Assembly: GCF_000784835.1 (NCBI RefSeq)
Contig: NZ_JSFH01000012.1
Span: 270,346-334,345 of the forward strand
Reading direction: 5' to 3'
Source: Thermotoga sp. Mc24
Lineage (GTDB): Bacteria > Thermotogota > Thermotogae > Thermotogales > Thermotogaceae
Length of the DNA: 64,000 nucleotides
Numbering within the stretch: position 1 is the stretch's first letter; every line of letters starts with the position of its first letter. The translations under genes and the position numbers were made by a program. Below are positions 41,143-49,232 of the stretch, piece after piece. The notes beneath the pieces are model-generated. The model did not search any database, was not told the DNA's origin, and saw only the letters and a list, made by a program, of their open reading frames with translations.

Positions 41143-42204
41143 TCACTCGATTTTCTCCACTTCAGAAACATGAAGAACAACAGGAGTTTCACGTCCGAAT
41201 ATAGTTACGTTTACTTTCAATTCCTGTCTCTCTGGATCGATTTCCTTTATAACACCCGCAAAATCTTCGAAGGGACCGCTTATTATCTTCACCATGTCTC
41301 CAACCTTGAAACCGAGTTCGACCTTCACAGGTTTCTTCTTCTCTTCGTACTCTTCGAGGCCCGCGAGTCTCAAAATAGGTCTCATTTCTCTGTCTTTTAC
41401 GGGAACGGGTTGTCCTCCCGAACTGACAAACCCCATAACGTATGGCACGGAACGAACGAAATTGTAGGCCTCATCGTTCATGATCATTTCCACGAACACA
41501 TAACCCGGGAAGAGTTTTCTTCTTTTCGTCTTGTAGATTCTGATCTCTTTTCTTGTTGAATAATCCACCACTTCGACTCTTCCCGAAACCTTGGCGAAGA
41601 ACTTCCTGGCTTCCGCAAGCATTTCCCCCTGTTTCACTTCTTTTCCTTTTTTTATCCTATCCCTGTCGAAAACATCCAAAGGAATGTAATAAACGTCCTG
41701 CTCACCATCGGGTGTCTGAACGACCACTTTTTTCATTCGTTCTATCTCAACGATCTTTCCATCCAGTTCACAGATGTACTCTTCGTTTTTCGAAAGCGGC
41801 AGTCCCTGCTTCACTTTCGTTCCAACCCTCAAACCCGGCTCGATTCCCGCGGATTCAGGAATGTAATACGTCTTCGTATATTTCCTATCGATGGTTTCTA
41901 CGACGATCTTTCTGACGTTCTTCACGTCGACAATCACACCGCTTCTTCGAGCATAAATAGGAGGCTCTTCGGCTATCAAATTCCCTTTGTTAATATCTTT
42001 TCCATTGTTCACGTGTAATTTGGCCTTCGGAGAAAGTATGAGCCTCTCGGAAGGGCTGGTGGCGTCCAGAACTACCTCTTCAGGAATAACAATACGCCCC
42101 ACCAGATTTTTGATTCCGGTGGCTTCAATTTTCTTTTCGATATTTTCTTTAACTCTTTCTTCGTAACCAGACATGGTGAGCACTATGTACCAATTTTTCT
42201 TCAT
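41143..42204 (-). CDS. nusG: Transcription elongation factor NusG with Thermotoga-type inserted domain
   Basis: This 353-residue protein is about twice the usual NusG length. The N-terminal NGN domain begins KKNWYIVLTMSGYEERVKENIEKKI and is interrupted near residue 44 by an insertion of about 185 residues, rich in beta-turns and VKQG/IKKGKEVKQG repeats, before resuming with KRRKLFPGYVFVEMIMND around 227. A KOW domain closes the protein (VGDMVKIISGPFEDFAGVIKEID). This layout is the one known for T. maritima NusG. The ATG at 42204 was chosen for length and spacing; a GTG one codon upstream overlaps the ribosome-binding site. Confidence 0.97.
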   Translation of the reverse strand: MKKNWYIVLTMSGYEERVKENIEKKIEATGIKNLVGRIVIPEEVVLDATSPSERLILSPKAKLHVNNGKDINKGNLIAEEPPIYARRSGVIVDVKNVRKIVVETIDRKYTKTYYIPESAGIEPGLRVGTKVKQGLPLSKNEEYICELDGKIVEIERMKKVVVQTPDGEQDVYYIPLDVFDRDRIKKGKEVKQGEMLAEARKFFAKVSGRVEVVDYSTRKEIRIYKTKRRKLFPGYVFVEMIMNDEAYNFVRSVPYVMGFVSSGGQPVPVKDREMRPILRLAGLEEYEEKKKPVKVELGFKVGDMVKIISGPFEDFAGVIKEIDPERQELKVNVTIFGRETPVVLHVSEVEKIE

Positions 42205-42215
42205 CACCTATCACC

Positions 42216-42413
42216 TTATCCTATTCCCAACGCTTTGAAAATCGCACTCACAACTCCTGAGAATATGAAATCAAGCACAAAAAAATAAACGCTTGTAACA
42301 GCGAGTATCACGAGAACAACACCAAAAGAAGTGAGTAACTCTTTTCGGGAGGGCCAGGAAATTTTCTTTGCTTCGGCGATGACTTCCCTGAAGAACTTTC
42401 GGAGTTTCTCCAT
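42216..42413 (-). CDS. secE: Protein translocase subunit SecE
   Basis: This 65-residue inner-membrane protein clamps SecY in the Sec channel. An amphipathic helix with the conserved KKISWPSRKELL motif is followed by one membrane helix (about 30-50). GAGGGGG lies nine bases before the ATG. The nusG gene follows 11 bases downstream, the conserved secE-nusG pair. Confidence 0.96.
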   Translation of the reverse strand: MEKLRKFFREVIAEAKKISWPSRKELLTSFGVVLVILAVTSVYFFVLDFIFSGVVSAIFKALGIG

Positions 42414-42439
42414 TCTCGATGCCCCCTCAGATCAAAAAA

Positions 42440-42515
42440 TGGCAGGGCCGGCAGGACTCGAACCCGCAACCACCGGTTTTGGAGACCGGCGCTCTACCAG
42501 TTGAGCTACGGCCCT
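42440..42515 (-). tRNA. tRNA-Trp (CCA)
   Basis: Acceptor AGGGCCG/CGGCCCT, anticodon loop CTCCAAA (anticodon CCA), discriminator G and encoded CCA, read on the minus strand. It lies between rpmG and secE; the rpmG stop is only five bases from its 5' end. Confidence 0.97.
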
Positions 42516-42519
42516 GCGA

Positions 42520-42669
42520 TTACGCTTTCGTTTCGGTATGAATCGTGTGGGCGTTGCACTTTGGGCAGTACTTTCTCAGTTCGAGCTTTGCTCTTTTGTC
42601 CTTGTTCCTTGTGGTGTAGTAGTTCTTGTTACCGCACTGAGAACATTTCAGAGCCACTTTCACTCGCAT
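42520..42669 (-). CDS. rpmG: Ribosomal protein L33
   Basis: This 49-residue protein was found by reading the minus strand between tRNA-Tyr and tRNA-Trp. It begins MRVKVALKCSQCGNKNYY and continues TTRNKDKRAKLELRKYCPKC, ending in HTETKA. Two CxxC pairs (CSQC and CPKC) mark the zinc-binding form of L33. A GGGTGG site precedes the ATG. A gene this small, wedged between tRNAs, is easily missed, and its place upstream of secE-nusG is the conserved one. Confidence 0.95.
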   Translation of the reverse strand: MRVKVALKCSQCGNKNYYTTRNKDKRAKLELRKYCPKCNAHTIHTETKA

Positions 42670-42694
42670 ATCTTCCACCCTTTCTCAAAAAATC

Positions 42695-42781
42695 TGGTGG
42701 TGGGGGGAGGATTTGAACCTCCGAAGGCATTCTGCCAGCGGATTTACAGTCCGCCCCCTTTGGCCACTCGGGCACCCCACC
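42695..42781 (-). tRNA. tRNA-Tyr (GTA)
   Basis: A class II tRNA of 87 nt. Acceptor GGTGGGG/CCCCACC, anticodon loop CTGTAAA (anticodon GTA), a long variable arm, discriminator A and encoded CCA. Confidence 0.96.
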
Positions 42782-42790
42782 ACATACTTT

Positions 42791-42866
42791 TGGAGCCAGC
42801 GGTGGGACTCGAACCCACAACCTACTGATTACAAATCAGTCGCTCTACCGGTTGAGCTACGCTGGC
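42791..42866 (-). tRNA. tRNA-Thr (TGT)
   Basis: Acceptor GCCAGCG/CGCTGGC, anticodon loop TTTGTAA (anticodon TGT), discriminator T and encoded CCA. It starts nine bases upstream of tRNA-Tyr in the same direction. Confidence 0.96.
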
Positions 42867-42889
42867 CCTATTTCCTTTCCGATGACCTA

Positions 42890-42962
42890 TGGCGGCGGTG
42901 GGACTCGAACCCACGACACGGTGATTATGAATCACCCGCTCTCGCCGCTGAGCTACGCCGCC
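42890..42962 (-). tRNA. tRNA with CAT anticodon (elongator Met likely), no encoded CCA
   Basis: Acceptor GGCGGCG pairs perfectly with CGCCGCC, the anticodon loop is TTCATAA (anticodon CAT) and the T-stem is GTGGG/CCCAC. The discriminator A is followed by TAGG, so the 3' CCA is not encoded, unlike all other tRNAs in the window. The anticodon stem lacks the three G-C pairs of initiators. The GGCGGYGTAGCTCAGC start resembles elongator tRNA-Met; tRNA-Ile2 is the alternative. Confidence 0.9.
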
Positions 42963-42977
42963 CAAGACCGTTCATTA

Positions 42978-43006
42978 ATTTTACTATCAGAGCTTTTCTT
43001 TGTCAA
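42978..43006 (-). promoter_or_regulatory. Near-consensus promoter of the tRNA-rpmG-secE-nusG-rpl-rpoBC operon
   Basis: On the minus strand a perfect TTGACA (43006-43001) is 17 bases from TAAAAT (42983-42978), about 15 bases before the 5' end of the tRNA. It lies downstream of a terminator that isolates the preceding tRNA. Confidence 0.85.
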
Positions 43007-43030
43007 CCTCGAACATCTTTGAACGATGTG

Positions 43031-43061
43031 TTAAAATAATAAGGAGAGCCGTGCTCTCCTT
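43031..43061 (-). terminator. Terminator of the single tRNA transcript at 43069-43144
   Basis: On the minus strand AAGGAGAGC / GCTCTCCTT with a three-base loop is followed by ATTATTTTAA, just after the 3' end of the tRNA. Confidence 0.8.
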
Positions 43062-43068
43062 CAGGAAC

Positions 43069-43144
43069 TGGTGGGCTCGGGAGGATTCGAACCCCCGACC
43101 ACCCGGTTATGAGCCGGGCGCTCTGCCAACTGAGCTACGAGCCC
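43069..43144 (-). tRNA. tRNA with CAT anticodon (Met or Ile2)
   Basis: Acceptor GGGCTCG/CGAGCCC, anticodon stem CCCGG/CCGGG with loop CTCATAA (anticodon CAT), discriminator A and encoded CCA. It is not an initiator by its acceptor or anticodon stem. With the CAT tRNA at 42890, one is likely elongator Met and the other Ile (lysidine-modified CAT). Confidence 0.93.
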
Positions 43145-43157
43145 ACACCGCTATCAG

Positions 43158-43186
43158 ATTATATTCTAACAAAACCCCGTTGTCAA
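43158..43186 (-). promoter_or_regulatory. Consensus promoter of the tRNA at 43069-43144
   Basis: A perfect TTGACA (43186-43181) and perfect TATAAT (43163-43158) are separated by 17 bases on the minus strand. The -35 touches the ribosome-binding site (43185-43190) of the small plus-strand gene at 43201. Confidence 0.9.
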
Positions 43187-43200
43187 GGAGTGTGATCAGC

Positions 43201-43353
43201 ATGAAGAAAGATCCCATCAAGGAAATGCTCGTAAAATATCCGAGAATTCTCGTGATAAAAGCCGCTCTGAAGATTTTAAAGGACGGAAATAAGATAGACC
43301 GAGAACGGATCGAAAAAACGATTGTCAAGATCATGACCAAAAAGGAGGGCTGA
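43201..43353 (+). CDS. Small basic helical protein, 50 residues, function unknown
   Basis: A 50-residue frame starts with ATG ten bases after AAGGAG. The product is mostly helical and lysine/isoleucine-rich (IKEMLVKYPRILVIKAALKILKDG, then EKTIVKIMTKKEG), with no cysteines and no membrane segment. I do not recognise the family. It lies alone between the divergent tRNA promoter and thyX and is followed by a hairpin. The good ribosome-binding site and amphipathic pattern make it a likely real gene. Confidence 0.55.
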   Translation: MKKDPIKEMLVKYPRILVIKAALKILKDGNKIDRERIEKTIVKIMTKKEG

Positions 43354-43367
43354 AAACTTCAGCCCTC
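43345..43367 (+). terminator. Hairpin after the 50-residue gene
   Basis: GAGGGCTGAA / TTCAGCCCTC with loop AAC is a perfect 10-bp stem overlapping the stop codon. No strong T-run follows, so it may stabilise the 3' end or terminate weakly. Confidence 0.55.
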
Positions 43368-43386
43368 TAAGCTTATATGTTAGTAT

Positions 43387-43395
43387 TGTTATAAA
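43387..43395 (+). promoter_or_regulatory. Extended -10 promoter candidate for thyX-bamA-purKE
   Basis: TGTTATAAA fits the extended -10 pattern (TG, one base, TATAAA). No good -35 is present at 17 bases. It lies about 50 bases before the thyX ATG. Confidence 0.45.
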
Positions 43396-43436
43396 AGACC
43401 GGCACCCTCCAACAACGAGCACTCTCCGGAAGGGAG

Positions 43437-43458
43437 GATATCGATGAAGATCGATATC
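43437..43458 (+). promoter_or_regulatory. Perfect inverted repeat covering the thyX start codon
   Basis: GATATCGAT and ATCGATATC flank a GAAG tetraloop; the ATG (43444-43446) sits at the end of the first arm. The GGGAGG ribosome-binding site is just upstream, and a complementary CCCTCC lies about 25 bases further upstream. Both would hide the start site in the mRNA. Confidence 0.6.
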
Positions 43459-44106
43459 TTGGACAAAGGATTCGTTGAACTTGTGGATGTGATGGGAAAC
43501 GACCTCTCCGCTGTACGGGCTGCCCGCGTTTCTTTCGATATGGGTTTGAAAGACGAAGAAAGGGATAGACATCTCATCGAATATCTCATGAAACACGGTC
43601 ACGAGACACCTTTCGAACATATTGTCTTCACTTTCCACGTGAAAGCCCCTATATTCGTGGCGAGGCAGTGGTTCAGACACAGGATCGCTTCTTACAACGA
43701 ACTGAGCGGCAGATACTCGAAGCTCTCCTACGAATTCTACATTCCCTCTCCCGAACGCCTGGAAGGGTACAAAACGACCATCCCTCCCGAACGGGTGACG
43801 GAGAAGATCTCAGAAATAGTCGATAAAGCGTATCGAACGTATCTGGAGTTGATAGAAAGCGGTGTTCCTCGAGAAGTGGCAAGGATAGTGCTCCCTTTGA
43901 ATCTGTACACGAGGTTTTTCTGGACTGTGAACGCAAGAAGTCTCATGAACTTTTTGAACCTGAGGGCAGATTCTCACGCTCAGTGGGAAATTCAACAGTA
44001 CGCTCTGGCAATCGCGAGAATTTTCAAAGAGAAGTGTCCCTGGACTTTTGAGGCATTTCTCAAGTATGCTTATAAAGGAGATATCCTGAAGGAGGTACAG
44101 GTATGA
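43444..44106 (+). CDS. thyX: Flavin-dependent thymidylate synthase
   Basis: This 220-residue enzyme makes dTMP from dUMP with FAD and methylenetetrahydrofolate. The ThyX motif RHRxxSxNExSxRY is intact in [19 protein letters not shown]. The conserved [23 protein letters not shown] and the C-terminal [17 protein letters not shown] also match. Length and sequence fit the enzyme whose structure is known from T. maritima. GGGAGG precedes the ATG, which is buried in a perfect hairpin. The stop overlaps the bamA start by four bases. Confidence 0.98.
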
Positions 44107-46238
44107 AGAAAGAACTGGTTCTTCTGATGGTTCTGCTGGCTGTTTCCGCGATGGCAATTTACATCTCAGAAGTCGATTTCAAGGGATTGAACACACTCAA
44201 TTCCGAATTCATAGTTCAAAAAGTCGGAAAACTCTTCGGAGAGGTATCATCCGATGAAATTCAGGAGTATCTGAAAAAAGTCTTCAACCTTGGATATTTC
44301 TCCTCTCTAACACCCTCTCTGGAACCAGCTGATGTGGGCTACAGACTTGTCGTCTCACTGGAGGAAAATCCAGTTGTCAAAGATTGGAAACTGGAAATAG
44401 AGGGCCCTGGTCTGGTGGACAAAAAAGAACTCGAAGAGCTCGTTAAAATCGAGAAAGGCATGCCGTTGAACGTGAACCTTTTGAAAGAAACGTTCGAAGC
44501 TATGAGAAACAAGTATCAGGAAGCGGGATACTTTCTTGTGGAGATAAACGGAAACTTTGAAGACGGTACTTATAAAATCGTTGTGAAAGAATACGCTCTT
44601 TGGGATATCGTTTTCAACGGAGAAGTGGATGGCCTTGATTTCGTTTCCATCCTTTCGAAAGCGAAGATAAAAACCCTGAGAGACTTCTATTCTTCCTCTC
44701 CACTGGTGAGGTTTTTCACCATGAGCAAGAAAGATTTCTATCCAAAGTACTCCGATATAAACAACCTCATCTCAGTTATAAATTCCTACCCGTTCTTCTC
44801 GAAAGAAACAACGGTTGACTTCAAGAAAACCACGGTGAAGGACATCGAAGAAAAAAACGTCGTAATCATGGTGGTCAATGTAGTGCAGAGAAGACTGTTT
44901 GAAGGAGAGAAAGCTTTCAAAGAGATTCTCTTCCACGGTAACACGATCTTCACGGATCAGGAGCTTTTGAAAGCGTCCGGGTTGTCTCCAGATCAGCCCT
45001 ACACGAATTCTCAGGTGCTTCTCGCGATGAACAGAATAGTTGATTTTTACGAGAAGAACAATTTCCCATACACGTGGGTGGAAGCAAAGGTAGAAGACGA
45101 CAGCCTCGTGTTCGATATCTACGAGAAATACGTTCGCTCCGTTAAAATCGAAGGACTCAAGAAAACAAAACCCTACGTGGTGGAGAACCTGGTCACCATA
45201 AAAGAAGGAGAACCTCTGAACAAAGAAGAGATCATGCTCACCTACTCTTATCTGCAGAACAGCAGGTACTTCGATTCTGTGAACATATATCCACAGCTTT
45301 CTCCAAGCGCAACTCAGGTGGATGTCGTGATAGACCTCAAAGAAGCGGAAAAAACGAGGAATTTCATAGGTGGAATTGGATGGACCATGCCGAAAGAAGG
45401 TGAGTGGTGGCAGGGCTTCAGCGGAATGGTTCAGTTCTCCGCAGTGAACACTTTCGGCTACGGAGAGTCCTTCTCTGTGAATCTCAACCTCGGTTTCACC
45501 GAAAGGAGCTTTGAAGGAAGTGTAAAACTCCCTGTCAAATTCGAAGTTCCAATGAACCTTGAACTGGGGATTGGATACACAGATTACACCACCTCCAGCG
45601 GCACCGATACGATCAGCCTCAAAGGCTTGATCTCTTCTCTTCCGTACAAGGGGCATTCCTTCGGTATCGGACCCATCTACGAAAAAACATTGGTCGACGG
45701 AAGCAAGGGAACTCTCGCAATTCTCACGAGATACAAATACAACACCAAGAACTCCGCAATCCTTCCAACCGAAGGATACTACCTCTCGCTCGACCTGACG
45801 CGCGCGGGTCTTTTCGGGCTGGACGATCAAAAGTACTGGAAGGGCATCCTCTCGGGAGAAGCGTACTATCCGATCTTTGAAAGTCTCTTCTGGAGCTTCA
45901 AAGGCACAGGCGGAATGGTCCGCAACGAAATTGGAACGGAACTTTTGGAAGTTTCCGGACCTTACGCGGTACGTGGTTACAACTACTTCGAGACTGAAAA
46001 GATGTTCAAACTCTCAGCCGATCTGAACTGGATTCTCCAGAAAGAAAACGTACCCGTCGTCACTGGACTGTTCGTCGACTACGGCGGAATAGAAGAGAAC
46101 GGAAATATGAACACTCTCTCCTCAGCAGGAGTGAAACTCGATCTCGTCGTTCCCCTTCTTGGAAGCGTGGAAGTTGGCGGTGCCTACAGATTCAACGAAA
46201 AAGACTGGCAGTTCTACTTCTTCATGGGAAGCTGGTGA
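44103..46238 (+). CDS. bamA: Omp85/BamA-type outer-membrane protein assembly factor
   Basis: This 711-residue protein should insert beta-barrel proteins into the toga. A signal peptide ([18 protein letters not shown]) leads to a set of POTRA-like repeats over about 20-420, seen as recurring YxxxGYF/V or NSRYFDSV patterns ([52 protein letters not shown]). The C-terminal half (about 425-711) is the bacterial surface antigen barrel, with [15 protein letters not shown] near the conserved VRGY loop. It starts four bases inside the thyX stop with GGAGGTAC upstream. It is the natural partner of Omp-beta in the same window. Confidence 0.92.
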
Positions 46239-46251
46239 GGAGGGAGGAGAT

Positions 46252-47394
46252 TTGAAAAAGATCGGTATCATCGGCGGTGGCCAGCTTGGCAAGATGATGA
46301 CCCTCGAAGCGAAGAAGATGGGTTTTTACGTGATAGTGCTCGATCCAACTCCCAGAAGCCCCGCTGGACAGGTGGCGGACGAACAGATAGTCGCGGGCTT
46401 TTTTGACTCAGAAAGAATTGAAGATCTGGTGAAAGGTTCAGATGTCACCACTTACGATCTTGAACACATCGACGTTCAGACGTTGAAGAAACTCTACAAC
46501 GAGGGTTACAAAATACATCCCTCTCCGTACACCCTGGAAATCATACAGGATAAGTTCGTTCAAAAAGAATTTTTGAAGAAAAACGGCATCCCAGTTCCTG
46601 AATACAAACTTGTGAAGGATCTGGAAAGCGACGTCAGGGAGTTCGGTTTCCCTGTTGTTCAAAAGGCGAGAAAGGGAGGATACGACGGCAGAGGGGTGTT
46701 CATCATAAAAAACGAAAAAGATCTTGAAAACGCTATAAAAGGCGAGACCTACCTTGAGGAGTTCGTTGAGATAGAGAAAGAACTCGCTGTCATGGTGGCG
46801 AGAAACGAAAAAGGAGAAATAGCATGTTATCCCGTGGTGGAGATGTACTTCGACGAAGATGCGAACATCTGCGATACAGTGATAGCCCCTGCCAGGATAG
46901 AAGAAAAATACTCGAAGATCGCCAGAGAAATTGCAACGAGTGTTGTAGAAGCGTTAGAAGGTGTCGGTATCTTTGGAATAGAGATGTTTCTCACAAAACA
47001 GGGTGAGATACTCGTCAACGAGATCGCTCCACGGCCACACAACTCCGGCCATTACACCATCGAAGCGTGTGTGACGAGCCAGTTCGAACAGCACATTAGA
47101 GCGATCATGAACCTGCCTCTCGGATCAACGGAGCTTCTCATCCCCGCGGTGATGGTGAATCTCCTCGGTGAGGAAGGATATTATGGAAAACCCGCCCTCA
47201 TTGGATTGGAAGAAGCTCTGGCCATAGAAGGTCTTTCGCTTCATTTCTATGGAAAAAAAGAAACCAGGCCGTACAGAAAAATGGGACATTTCACGGTGGT
47301 GGATAGAGACGTTGAAAGAGCGCTCGAAAAAGCGCTCAGAGCGAAGAAAATACTGAAAGTCGTCTCGGAGGAGGGAGCGATGTGCCAAGGGTAG
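46252..47394 (+). CDS. purK: N5-carboxyaminoimidazole ribonucleotide synthase
   Basis: This 380-residue ATP-grasp enzyme carboxylates AIR in purine synthesis and hands its product to PurE. It begins [23 protein letters not shown], then [13 protein letters not shown] and [16 protein letters not shown] motifs mark the active site. The TTG at 46252 follows a strong GGAGGGAGGAG site; longer versions would lie within bamA. The stop overlaps the purE GTG by 13 bases, the usual purKE coupling. Confidence 0.96.
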   Translation: MKKIGIIGGGQLGKMMTLEAKKMGFYVIVLDPTPRSPAGQVADEQIVAGFFDSERIEDLVKGSDVTTYDLEHIDVQTLKKLYNEGYKIHPSPYTLEIIQDKFVQKEFLKKNGIPVPEYKLVKDLESDVREFGFPVVQKARKGGYDGRGVFIIKNEKDLENAIKGETYLEEFVEIEKELAVMVARNEKGEIACYPVVEMYFDEDANICDTVIAPARIEEKYSKIAREIATSVVEALEGVGIFGIEMFLTKQGEILVNEIAPRPHNSGHYTIEACVTSQFEQHIRAIMNLPLGSTELLIPAVMVNLLGEEGYYGKPALIGLEEALAIEGLSLHFYGKKETRPYRKMGHFTVVDRDVERALEKALRAKKILKVVSEEGAMCQG

Positions 47395-47897
47395 GAATCA
47401 TCATGGGAAGTGACTCCGATCTTCCTGTAATGAAGCAGGCAGCTGAAATTTTGGAAGAATTCGGAATAGATTACGAGATTACGATCGTTTCTGCCCACAG
47501 GACACCGGATCGCATGTTCGAGTACGCAAAGAACGCCGAAGAACGGGGAATAGAAGTGATCATTGCGGGAGCGGGGGGAGCGGCTCACCTTCCAGGAATG
47601 GTGGCAAGCATCACCCACCTTCCTGTGATAGGTGTTCCCGTGAAAACATCCACACTGAACGGTCTGGATTCTCTTTTCTCCATAGTTCAGATGCCAGGGG
47701 GTGTGCCCGTTGCCACCGTTGCCATAAACAACGCGAAGAACGCGGGAATCCTTGCTGCGTCTATTCTGGGAATCAAATATCCGGAGATCGCAAGGAAGGT
47801 AAAAGAGTATAAAGAAAGAATGAAACGGGAAGTTCTGGAAAAAGCCCAAAGATTAGAACAAATTGGTTACAAAGAATATCTGAACCAGAAAGAGTAA
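47382..47897 (+). CDS. purE: N5-carboxyaminoimidazole ribonucleotide mutase
   Basis: This 171-residue enzyme rearranges N5-CAIR to CAIR. Class I features are [13 protein letters not shown] at the start, the catalytic histidine in SAHRTPDRM, and [15 protein letters not shown]. The GTG start has GGAGGAGGG upstream and lies inside purK. It is followed by the structured leader of hydF. Confidence 0.97.
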   Translation: MPRVGIIMGSDSDLPVMKQAAEILEEFGIDYEITIVSAHRTPDRMFEYAKNAEERGIEVIIAGAGGAAHLPGMVASITHLPVIGVPVKTSTLNGLDSLFSIVQMPGGVPVATVAINNAKNAGILAASILGIKYPEIARKVKEYKERMKREVLEKAQRLEQIGYKEYLNQKE

Positions 47898-47901
47898 ATT
47901 G

Positions 47902-47910
47902 TGATAAAAT
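47902..47910 (+). promoter_or_regulatory. Extended -10 promoter candidate before the hydF leader
   Basis: TGATAAAAT has the TG plus one base plus -10 arrangement. No convincing -35 is present. Transcription would start near 47916-47918, essentially at the ATG of a 32-codon open frame. Confidence 0.45.
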
Positions 47911-47914
47911 TAAC

Positions 47915-48013
47915 ATGAAAAAGACCGTTCCACCTGAGGTGGAGGGCACCCGACACCGAGGGGGAACTCACCCCTTCGGTCGTGCGAAGGGGATTTTTCT
48001 TTATAGAGGGTGA
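47915..48013 (+). promoter_or_regulatory. Structured hydF leader: attenuator with alternative hairpins, overlapping a 32-codon open frame
   Basis: The leader contains hairpin TCCACC-TGA-GGTGGA (47929-47943), then ACCGAGGGG that can pair with CCCCTTCGGT, and an overlapping intrinsic terminator CCCCTTCG / CGAAGGGG followed by ATTTTT (47971-47997). The two pairings use the same CCCCTTCG arm and exclude each other, which is riboswitch or attenuator logic. The same bases hold an open frame from ATG 47915 to TGA 48011-48013, ending five bases before the hydF GTG. No known riboswitch class fits by eye. Confidence 0.55.
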
Positions 48014-48017
48014 TATC

Positions 48018-49232
48018 GTGAGATTGCCGGACGCTGGTTTCAGGAGATACATCGTTGTCGCTGGAAGGAGAAACGTTGGAAAATCATCCTTCATGAACGC
48101 ACTCGTTGGACAAAACGTGTCCATCGTGAGTGAATACGCAGGCACCACGACAGATCCCGTTTACAAATCCATGGAGCTTTACCCCGTAGGCCCTGTAACG
48201 CTGGTCGACACTCCTGGGCTCGATGATGTGGGAGAACTTGGAAGACTCAGAGTGGAGAAAGCAAGGAGAGTATTCTACAGAGCGGACTGTGGAATACTCG
48301 TAACAGACAGCGAACCGACACCGTACGAAGACGACGTTGTCAATCTTTTCAAAGAGATGGAAATTCCCTTCGTAGTTGTCGTAAACAAAATCGACGTTCT
48401 TGGAGAAAAGGCCGAAGAGCTGAAGGGACTCTACGAAAGCCGTTACGAAGCGAAAGTACTCCTTGTTTCGGCTTTGCAGAAAAAGGGATTCGACGATATC
48501 GGAAAAACCATCTCCGAAATTCTTCCGGGTGATGAAGAGATTCCTTACCTCGGTGATCTGATAGATGGCGGCGATCTTGTGATCCTCGTGGTCCCTATAG
48601 ATCTCGGTGCTCCAAAGGGGAGGCTCATCATGCCTCAGGTCCACGCGATCAGGGAAGCCCTCGACAGAGAAGCCATCGCCCTCGTGGTGAAGGAAAGAGA
48701 GCTCAGGTACGTGATGGAAAACATAGGGATGAAACCAAAACTCGTCATCACAGACTCTCAGGTGGTAATGAAAGTAGCGTCTGATGTCCCGGAAGACGTG
48801 GAACTCACCACCTTTTCCATTGTGGAGTCACGATATCGAGGCGATCTGGCCTACTTTGTGGAAAGCGTGAGAAAGATAGAAGAGCTGGAAGACGGAGACA
48901 CTGTTGTCATCATGGAAGGCTGCACCCACAGACCTCTCACCGAAGACATCGGAAGGGTGAAGATTCCAAGGTGGCTTGTGAACCACACGGGAGCCCAGTT
49001 GAACTTCAAAGTCATAGCGGGAAAGGATTTCCCGGATCTCGAAGAGATCGAAGATGCCAAACTCATCATTCACTGCGGAGGATGTGTTCTGAACAGGGCA
49101 GCTATGATGAGAAGGGTGAGAATGGCAAAAAGACTCGGTATTCCCATGACGAACTACGGTGTGACGATCTCTTACCTCCATGGAGTACTCGACCGGGCGA
49201 TACGTCCCTTCAGAGAGGAAGTGAAGGTGTGA
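48018..49232 (+). CDS. hydF: [FeFe]-hydrogenase maturation GTPase HydF
   Basis: This 404-residue scaffold GTPase assembles and delivers the 2Fe precursor of the H-cluster. The GTPase domain carries GRRNVGKSS at 16-24, VDTPGLDD and VVNKIDVL. A dimerisation region follows. The C-terminal cluster domain shows all five candidate ligands: C302 and H304 in EGCTHRP, then H352, C353 and C356 in HCGGC, the set established for the T. maritima enzyme. GTG at 48018 follows AGAGGGTGAT. It overlaps the aspartase-like gene by four bases. No hydE or hydG lies in the window. Confidence 0.97.
   Translation: MRLPDAGFRRYIVVAGRRNVGKSSFMNALVGQNVSIVSEYAGTTTDPVYKSMELYPVGPVTLVDTPGLDDVGELGRLRVEKARRVFYRADCGILVTDSEPTPYEDDVVNLFKEMEIPFVVVVNKIDVLGEKAEELKGLYESRYEAKVLLVSALQKKGFDDIGKTISEILPGDEEIPYLGDLIDGGDLVILVVPIDLGAPKGRLIMPQVHAIREALDREAIALVVKERELRYVMENIGMKPKLVITDSQVVMKVASDVPEDVELTTFSIVESRYRGDLAYFVESVRKIEELEDGDTVVIMEGCTHRPLTEDIGRVKIPRWLVNHTGAQLNFKVIAGKDFPDLEEIEDAKLIIHCGGCVLNRAAMMRRVRMAKRLGIPMTNYGVTISYLHGVLDRAIRPFREEVKV

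Noticed and set aside
42538..43039. Plus-strand frames over the tRNA-Tyr/Thr/Met cluster
   Set aside because: They are antisense translations of tRNA genes and of rpmG, with typical tRNA-shadow strings such as GFEPPKAFCQRIYS.
43437..43458. thyX inverted repeat as a transcription terminator
   Set aside because: It is AT-rich, lacks a T-run and overlaps the start codon; a translational or operator role fits better.
47941..47975. Glycine-riboswitch-like string ACCGAGGGGGAACTC in the hydF leader
   Set aside because: The required following CUCAGG and AGGACAGAG elements and the tandem aptamer are absent, so only a short chance similarity remains. T-box, TPP, SAM, ZTP and fluoride consensus elements were also looked for and not found.
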